DNA of 10,535 bases, taken from NCBI GenBank assembly GCA_903915565.1, contig CAIWTG010000124.1, positions 1 through 10,535 on the forward strand. The letters are read 5' to 3'. Source of the DNA: an uncultured Chloroflexota bacterium (GTDB lineage Bacteria > Chloroflexota > Dehalococcoidia > Dehalococcoidales > RBG-16-60-22). This document shows positions 6,761 to 10,535 of the stretch, one piece after another (the first letter of the stretch is position 1; each line of letters opens with the position of its first letter). The position numbers were made by a program, and so were the translations under genes. Under the pieces are notes generated by a model. That model was not told the DNA's origin, did no database searches, and saw only the letters and a list, made by a program, of their open reading frames with translations.

Positions 6761-7489
6761 TTGGAAATTGCGACGCTAGCGAGGAAACTGGCAGAGTGGA
6801 TAAAGGAAAGGGTGGCGGAGGCGGGGTGTAAAGGCGCCGTGCTGGGGTTAAGCGGCGGCGTCGACTCCGCGGTGGTAGCGGCGCTATGTATTAAAGCTTT
6901 CCCAAAAAATATGCTGGGGTTAATCATGCCCTGCCACAGCAATGCCAGAGACAAAAAACACGCCGAATTGGTGGCGATAAAATTCAGCATCCCGACCAAA
7001 ACTGTTGTCCTTGATGATATTTACGACGTATATCTTAAAATTTTGCCCGACTTTAAACCCGATGCCTCCCGTACCCAAGTGGCGCAGGCAAATCTTAAAG
7101 CCAGACTTAGAATGATTACGCTCTACTATACCGCCAACCAGTTGAAATACATGGTCATCGGCTCCGGCAACCGCAGCGAGCTGACGGTCGGCTATTTCAC
7201 CAAGCACGGCGACGCCGGCGTGGATATTCTGCCGCTGGGCAACCTGGTGAAAAAAGACGTGCGGGAGCTGGCGAAATTTTTAGAGATACCGCAGGAAATA
7301 ATCGACAAAGCGCCGTCGGCAGGGCTGTGGGCGGGGCAAACGGACGAAGGCGAGATGGGCTTTACCTACGAAGCGCTGGATAATTATATCCTAACGGGCA
7401 AAGCGCCGGAAGACGTTAAAAAGCGCATCGAGCAGATGCACAGCGCCAGCACCCATAAATGCGCCACGCCGCCAATACCGAATTTTTGA
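6761..7489 (+). CDS. nadE: NH3-dependent NAD+ synthetase
   Basis: This 242-residue enzyme makes NAD+ from nicotinic acid adenine dinucleotide, ATP and ammonia, the last step of NAD synthesis. It carries the ATP pyrophosphatase loop SGGVDS (31-36), the GSGNRSE motif (134-140) followed by GYFTKHGD, the LPLGNLVKKDVRELA segment, and the C-terminal KAPSAGLWAGQTDE. All of these are typical of the short family. There is no N-terminal glutaminase (nitrilase) domain, so it should use free ammonia or an external amidotransferase. The start is a TTG, with GGAGG 14 bases upstream. It is divergent from the amidohydrolase and followed 13 bases on by a small membrane protein gene with a good ribosome binding site, which may be co-transcribed. 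Confidence 0.95.
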   Translation: MEIATLARKLAEWIKERVAEAGCKGAVLGLSGGVDSAVVAALCIKAFPKNMLGLIMPCHSNARDKKHAELVAIKFSIPTKTVVLDDIYDVYLKILPDFKPDASRTQVAQANLKARLRMITLYYTANQLKYMVIGSGNRSELTVGYFTKHGDAGVDILPLGNLVKKDVRELAKFLEIPQEIIDKAPSAGLWAGQTDEGEMGFTYEALDNYILTGKAPEDVKKRIEQMHSASTHKCATPPIPNF

Positions 7490-7490
7490 A

Positions 7491-7496
7491 AGGGAG
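7491..7496 (+). promoter_or_regulatory. Ribosome binding site of the small membrane protein gene
   Basis: AGGGAG lies six bases before ATG 7503, right after the nadE stop. This near-ideal site is the main sign that the short reading frame is translated. Confidence 0.7.
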
Positions 7497-7502
7497 ATTT
7501 AA

Positions 7503-7661
7503 ATGAGTAACGAAAAGAAGAGTTTCTTGTTTAACTGGTTTTGGGGATTTCTTGGATTACTGGGATTCCTGGGCTTAATATTGGATAATCCGTCCTATTA
7601 TGCCTTTTTTGTATTTTTCCTGTTTTTCCTCGAGCCTGTGATTAGAAAAAACAAGAAGTAA
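7503..7661 (+). CDS. Small hydrophobic membrane protein of unknown function
   Basis: This frame encodes 52 residues with a basic start (MSNEKKS), a first hydrophobic segment with a repeated aromatic/Gly-Leu pattern (WFWGFLGLLGFLGL, about residues 12-26), a polar turn LDNPSYY (27-33), a second hydrophobic segment FVFFLFFLEPV (36-46) and a basic tail RKNKK. This suggests a two-helix hairpin with both ends in the cytoplasm. The strong Shine-Dalgarno and clean position 13 bases after nadE support that it is real. The FLGxLGFLG run recalls small DUF3796-type membrane proteins, but that resemblance is only by eye. I cannot assign a function. It ends before the thiolase promoter, so it is more likely part of the nadE transcript. 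Confidence 0.7.
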   Translation: MSNEKKSFLFNWFWGFLGLLGFLGLILDNPSYYAFFVFFLFFLEPVIRKNKK

Positions 7662-7689
7662 ATCTACATCACTGACATAACCTACAGGT

Positions 7690-7719
7690 TTGACACTGTC
7701 TGCCGAAAAACGGTATTCT
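7690..7719 (+). promoter_or_regulatory. Candidate sigma70-type promoter of the thiolase operon
   Basis: A perfect -35 TTGACA (7690-7695) is followed after 18 bases by TATTCT (7714-7719, four of six to TATAAT). Transcription would begin near 7726, giving a leader of about 27 bases that carries the AGGAGG site. It is the best promoter match in the window. Confidence 0.6.
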
Positions 7720-7740
7720 GGAATGTTCCCAAACAAGCAC

Positions 7741-7746
7741 AGGAGG
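7741..7746 (+). promoter_or_regulatory. Ribosome binding site of the thiolase gene
   Basis: A perfect AGGAGG lies six bases before ATG 7753. It decides the start in favour of MQKVAVVGVG over the longer in-frame TTG at 7690, which coincides with the -35 box. Confidence 0.85.
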
Positions 7747-7752
7747 CTTGCT

Positions 7753-8943
7753 ATGCAGAAAGTAGCTGTGGTCGGAGTTGGCGAAACGAAGTTCAGCGGT
7801 CCACAAACCAAGACCGAGGTAGAACTCTTTGCCGAAGCCGCCATGGAAGCAATAACTGAATCAAACCTAACGCCGCAGGATATCAAGGCGTTATTCATCG
7901 GTAACGCGTTGGGGGATATCGAGGAGGGGCAGGGGATGATTGCGTCATATATCGCCGAGAACATCGGGTGTCGATATGTCCCCGCCAACCGCTACGAGGG
8001 CGCCTGCGCCTCCGCCAGTATGGCCGTGCGGGACGCTTTTATGTGGGTGGCATCGGGGTATTACGACATCGTTATTGCCGGCGGGGTGGAAAGGGCGGCC
8101 ACGATGGGCACCGGTCTGGCGACGCGTACTTTTGCCATGTTCAGCGACGCCCGCTATGAATATCCCTCCGGGGTAACGTTCCCGGCAGTCTTTGCGATGT
8201 TAACCCATCTTTATGCCGACACTTATAAAATCCCCCTCCAAAAACTGCGCGAACAGATGGCAAAAGTAACCATGCAATCCTATAAGCACGGCGCCATCAA
8301 CCCTAAAGCGCAGTTCTTTGGGAAGAATGCCGATATTACCATGGAAAAAATCCTCGGCAGCTTTGTGGTCTGCACACCCCTCACCCTGCACGACTGCTGC
8401 CCCTTTTCCGACGGCGCGGCAGCCGTAGTGCTGGCGTCGGAAGACATCGCGAAAAAGCTAACGAAAAAACCGGTTTATATTACGGGCATCGGGCAGGCAT
8501 CCAACGGCCCGCTCGGCAACCAGAACGACTACCTGCCGAGAATCAGGGCGCGGGAAATTTCGTCGCAACAAGCCTATAAAATGGCGGGCGTCAAGCCCGA
8601 TGATGTTGACCTGTGCGAGCTGCACGACTGCTTCAGCATCGCCAGTCTGATTGCCGCCGAAAGCCTGGGGTTTTTTGAATACGGCACAGCGGGCGAAGCC
8701 TGGGAAAATAGCCAGGCGGACATCGGGGGGAAGGTAGCCATCAATCCCTCCGGCGGGCTTAAATCTAAAGGACATCCTATCGGCGCTACCGGCGCCGGAC
8801 AGGTTTACGAAATCGTTAAACAAATGCGCGGCGAGGTGGAGCCGGGCAGGCAGGTACTTGATGCAAAAATCGGGCTGACGGATACTTTAGGCGGTGACGG
8901 CGGGACGCTGGTCAACATGGTTTTGGAAAGGGGCTGGAAGTAA
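7753..8943 (+). CDS. Thiolase-family protein (lipid-transfer/SCP2-type, acetyl-CoA acetyltransferase-like)
   Basis: This 396-residue protein has the thiolase fold and is expected to catalyse thiolytic cleavage or Claisen condensation of acyl-CoAs. The nucleophile is Cys85 in YEGACASAS. His291 in ELHDCFS and His341 in GHPIGATG are the other active-site residues. The N-terminus KVAVVGVGETKF and the HDCF motif are typical of the SCP2/archaeal-type thiolase branch, not of the PaaJ/AtoB branch. The second catalytic Cys of classical thiolases (CxG near the end) is replaced by a GGDGG stretch, as in this branch. In archaea this protein type forms a complex with HMG-CoA synthase and a DUF35 protein. 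Here DUF35 follows after one base, but no HMG-CoA synthase is in the window, so a role in acyl-CoA degradation or another condensation is equally possible. It heads an operon with its own promoter. Confidence 0.93.
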   Translation: MQKVAVVGVGETKFSGPQTKTEVELFAEAAMEAITESNLTPQDIKALFIGNALGDIEEGQGMIASYIAENIGCRYVPANRYEGACASASMAVRDAFMWVASGYYDIVIAGGVERAATMGTGLATRTFAMFSDARYEYPSGVTFPAVFAMLTHLYADTYKIPLQKLREQMAKVTMQSYKHGAINPKAQFFGKNADITMEKILGSFVVCTPLTLHDCCPFSDGAAAVVLASEDIAKKLTKKPVYITGIGQASNGPLGNQNDYLPRIRAREISSQQAYKMAGVKPDDVDLCELHDCFSIASLIAAESLGFFEYGTAGEAWENSQADIGGKVAINPSGGLKSKGHPIGATGAGQVYEIVKQMRGEVEPGRQVLDAKIGLTDTLGGDGGTLVNMVLERGWK

Positions 8944-8944
8944 A

Positions 8945-9355
8945 ATGGAACAGAAACTCTATTTTAAAGACTACAACGAAGCCCTGAAACAGAATAAACT
9001 GCTCGGTCTCAAATGCCGCCAGTGCAAGGCGATAACCGTACCGCCCAAGATGGCCTGCCGGCAGTGCGGGAGCACGGACATGGACGTCATTGAAGTAAAA
9101 ACCGACGGGAAAATAAAGACCTTCACGACAGTTTTTGTGGGGGCGGAGGGGCGAGAGAGTGAAGTGCCTTACATACTCGTGATTGTGGAGCTGGAAGAGG
9201 GACCCTGGCTAATGGGGAATCTGGAGGGGGTGGACCCGAAGACAGCAACGATGGAACTTATCGGGAAAAAGGTGAAGATGGGCAACAAAGTCTTTGCCGG
9301 CGATAAATATTCCGCAGGCGAGAGCGCTCGTCCCATATTTAGTCTAGCAGGATGA
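8945..9355 (+). CDS. DUF35 zinc-ribbon/OB-fold protein, thiolase partner
   Basis: This 136-residue protein has an N-terminal helix (DYNEALKQNKLLG), a rubredoxin-like zinc ribbon with C24-C27 and C38-C41, and a C-terminal OB-fold beta region starting near IKTFTTVFVG. These are the Pfam rubredoxin-like and DUF35 OB domains found in partners of SCP2-type thiolases. In the archaeal acetoacetyl-CoA thiolase/HMG-CoA synthase complex the DUF35 subunit bridges the enzymes and helps pass CoA-bound intermediates. Here it most likely binds the thiolase encoded directly before it. Only one base separates the thiolase TAA from this ATG, so the two are translationally coupled. The gene has full length and intact cysteines. 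The next gene begins four bases after its stop. Confidence 0.92.
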   Translation: MEQKLYFKDYNEALKQNKLLGLKCRQCKAITVPPKMACRQCGSTDMDVIEVKTDGKIKTFTTVFVGAEGRESEVPYILVIVELEEGPWLMGNLEGVDPKTATMELIGKKVKMGNKVFAGDKYSAGESARPIFSLAG

Positions 9356-9359
9356 AAAA

Positions 9360-10121
9360 ATGACCGAACAAAATACACGACACTTAAGATTCAAGTCCGT
9401 AACCAATTTCCGCGACATCGGCGGGTACAAAGCCAAGGACGGAAGGACGACAGCCTGGAGGCGTATCTACCGCAGCGGCGAACTGGCGCGCATCAATCAA
9501 GAAGAATACGACAGGCTTACCAAAGAAATCGGGCTGAATGCGGTGGTGGATTTAAGGAGCGATTTTGAAGTAAAACGCCAGGGGATAGGACTGCCTGCCG
9601 AATGCAGTATAAAATATTACAACATCGCTTTTATGACCGACGGCGGTAAAACAGCGGATGTAGAAGCACGCCGTTATGAAACATTCACCAACATGGGGCA
9701 GTTTTACCTGGATATCGCGCAGAATAAGGGTTTCGGGGGGAAAGTTGTCCAGGCACTGGAGGTTATTGCCGAGCCGAAGAATCATCCGCTGGTGTTCAAT
9801 TGCGCCATCGGCAAAGACCGGACGGGGATACTGGCGGCAATGCTCTTAAGCTCCCTAGGCGTAGCGGAGAAAGACATTATCGAGGACTATTCGCTATCCG
9901 ACTCGTACATGGGCGAACTGCGGCGGACTTTGGAGAGTCACGGAACTGTTCCGGACGACGTCAAAGTTATGCCGGACTTTTTCTGGCATGCCGACCCGGC
10001 GTCAATGGAGCTGTTTTTAGCGACGCTCCGGAAAAAATACGGCTCAATAGCGGAATACCTCAAGCACATGGGCGCGGATAAGTCGTTAGCCAACCGGCTG
10101 GAGAAAGCTTTACTGGACTAG
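9360..10121 (+). CDS. Tyrosine-protein phosphatase family protein (Y_phosphatase3-like)
   Basis: This 253-residue protein resembles the bacterial IphP-type phosphatases. The start NFRDIGGYKAKDGR and YRSGEL (residues about 16-43) and the middle VVDLRSDFE (about 62-71) are typical. The phosphate-binding loop is N147-C148-AIGKDRTG (to 156), giving the CX5R nucleophile and arginine plus the GKDRTG extension. The residue before the catalytic Cys is Asn where the family normally has His. That His lowers the cysteine pKa, so activity may be reduced or specificity changed. Such proteins may dephosphorylate phosphotyrosine or phospholipids; the substrate here is unknown. AGGA seven bases before ATG 9360 overlaps the end of the DUF35 gene, so it is the third gene of the thiolase operon. 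The stop overlaps that of the convergent acetyltransferase. Confidence 0.9.
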   Translation: MTEQNTRHLRFKSVTNFRDIGGYKAKDGRTTAWRRIYRSGELARINQEEYDRLTKEIGLNAVVDLRSDFEVKRQGIGLPAECSIKYYNIAFMTDGGKTADVEARRYETFTNMGQFYLDIAQNKGFGGKVVQALEVIAEPKNHPLVFNCAIGKDRTGILAAMLLSSLGVAEKDIIEDYSLSDSYMGELRRTLESHGTVPDDVKVMPDFFWHADPASMELFLATLRKKYGSIAEYLKHMGADKSLANRLEKALLD

Positions 10122-10535
10122 TCAAAAATAATCTGCATCAGGTAGACGTCCAGCAATTTACCGAACTTATTCCCCACTTCCTTCATCACCCCGATGGACT
10201 TAAAGCCCAGCGACTTAGCCAATTTTTTACTTACCGCGTTATCGCCGGCGATTCTAAGGATGGCGGTGTGGAGTCCGGCTTCTCTGGCGGCTTTTAATAT
10301 TCCTAAAGACAATTGCCGCCCCACTCCTTCTCCCCGGTAGCCTTCCTTAACATAGAGCGAAGCCTCGGCAGTGGCGGCATAAGCGCAGCGGTCCGACCAC
10401 TGGCTCATCGAAGCCCAGCCAATGACTCTTTCGCTTTCCACGGCAACGACAATGGGGTATTTTTCACCATGTTTATCAAACCAGGGCTTCTGGTCGTCAA
10501 CGGTCTTCGTCTGGGTGTCGAAGGTAGCGGTGGTA
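10118..10535 (-). CDS. PAT-like GNAT N-acetyltransferase, N-terminus cut
   Basis: The visible 138 residues are the central and C-terminal part of a GNAT enzyme that transfers acetyl from acetyl-CoA to an amino group. The conserved run begins at the window edge (TTATFDTQTK, then WFDKHGEKYPIVVA), so the start codon lies beyond 10535. The GTG at 10441 is internal. The phosphinothricin/methionine-derivative acetyltransferase branch is recognised from GWASMSQWSDR, the acetyl-CoA loop YRGEGVGRQL (visible residues 66-75), a NAVSKKLAKSLGF segment and the C-terminal EVGNKFGKLLDVYLMQ. Known members acetylate phosphinothricin, methionine sulfoximine or similar amino acids, but their native role is often general amino-acid or metabolite acetylation. 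The gene is convergent with the phosphatase gene, and the two TAG stops overlap in CTAG. Confidence 0.9.
   Translation of the reverse strand, partial: TTATFDTQTKTVDDQKPWFDKHGEKYPIVVAVESERVIGWASMSQWSDRCAYAATAEASLYVKEGYRGEGVGRQLSLGILKAAREAGLHTAILRIAGDNAVSKKLAKSLGFKSIGVMKEVGNKFGKLLDVYLMQIIFD

Noticed and set aside
7690..7752. Longer thiolase start at TTG 7690
   Set aside because: This TTG is part of the TTGACA -35 box, and ATG 7753 has a perfect AGGAGG six bases upstream and the conserved family N-terminus.
10118..10441. GTG at 10441 as the start of the acetyltransferase
   Set aside because: Typical GNAT family sequence continues upstream in the same frame to the window edge, so this is an internal Val codon.
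1..10535. CRISPR arrays, transposases, tRNA or rRNA genes, toxin-antitoxin pairs or defence genes
   Set aside because: I saw no spaced direct repeats, transposase motifs, tRNA-like cloverleaf or defence-family proteins; almost all the sequence is accounted for by housekeeping or metabolic genes.

Overview
The window reads as an ordinary, densely packed stretch of bacterial chromosome of medium GC. It has twelve protein genes on both strands, the largest gap is about 110 bp, and there are no RNA genes, mobile elements or CRISPR repeats. The gene content (ETF with a ferredoxin-fused alpha subunit, a membrane Fe-S/heme-type ETF:quinone oxidoreductase, a lipid-transfer-type thiolase paired with a DUF35 protein, a short ammonia-dependent NadE) fits an anaerobic or facultative bacterium that oxidises acyl-CoA or similar substrates. 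A Chloroflexota/Dehalococcoidia-like source is my best guess from the style of the proteins. That guess is inference with low confidence; no phylogenetic marker is present.

Region 1 (1-3438, minus strand) is an operon transcribed etfB -> etfA -> HdrD/EMO-like membrane Fe-S oxidoreductase; the last gene runs off the left edge. EtfB and the ferredoxin-carrying EtfA form the electron-transfer flavoprotein. The third protein (heme-type membrane domain, two [4Fe-4S] motifs, start of a CCG domain) would pass electrons from the ETF to the membrane quinone pool. A plausible promoter with an inverted repeat in its spacer lies in the divergent gap before surE.

Region 2 (3552-5157, plus strand) holds surE (nucleoside-5'-monophosphate phosphatase), a small lipoprotein of unknown function and acpS (holo-ACP synthase), closely spaced. 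acpS converges on, and overlaps by its stop codon, a minus-strand amidohydrolase of the YtcJ type (5154-6683).

Region 3 (6761-7661, plus strand) holds nadE, expressed divergently from the amidohydrolase, followed by a 52-residue membrane protein with a strong ribosome binding site.

Region 4 (7753-10121, plus strand) is a three-gene operon behind a good sigma70-type promoter: thiolase, DUF35 zinc-ribbon/OB protein, and a tyrosine-phosphatase-family protein with an Asn in place of the usual His before the catalytic Cys. It ends tail-to-tail, with overlapping stop codons, against a minus-strand PAT-like GNAT acetyltransferase that is cut by the right edge.

I found no clear undescribed multi-gene system. 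The observations most worth following up are the complete ETF-to-membrane module with its promoter palindrome, the thiolase/DUF35/phosphatase operon with its altered active-site residues, the amidohydrolase with a shortened lysine loop, and the unannotated-size membrane protein after nadE.
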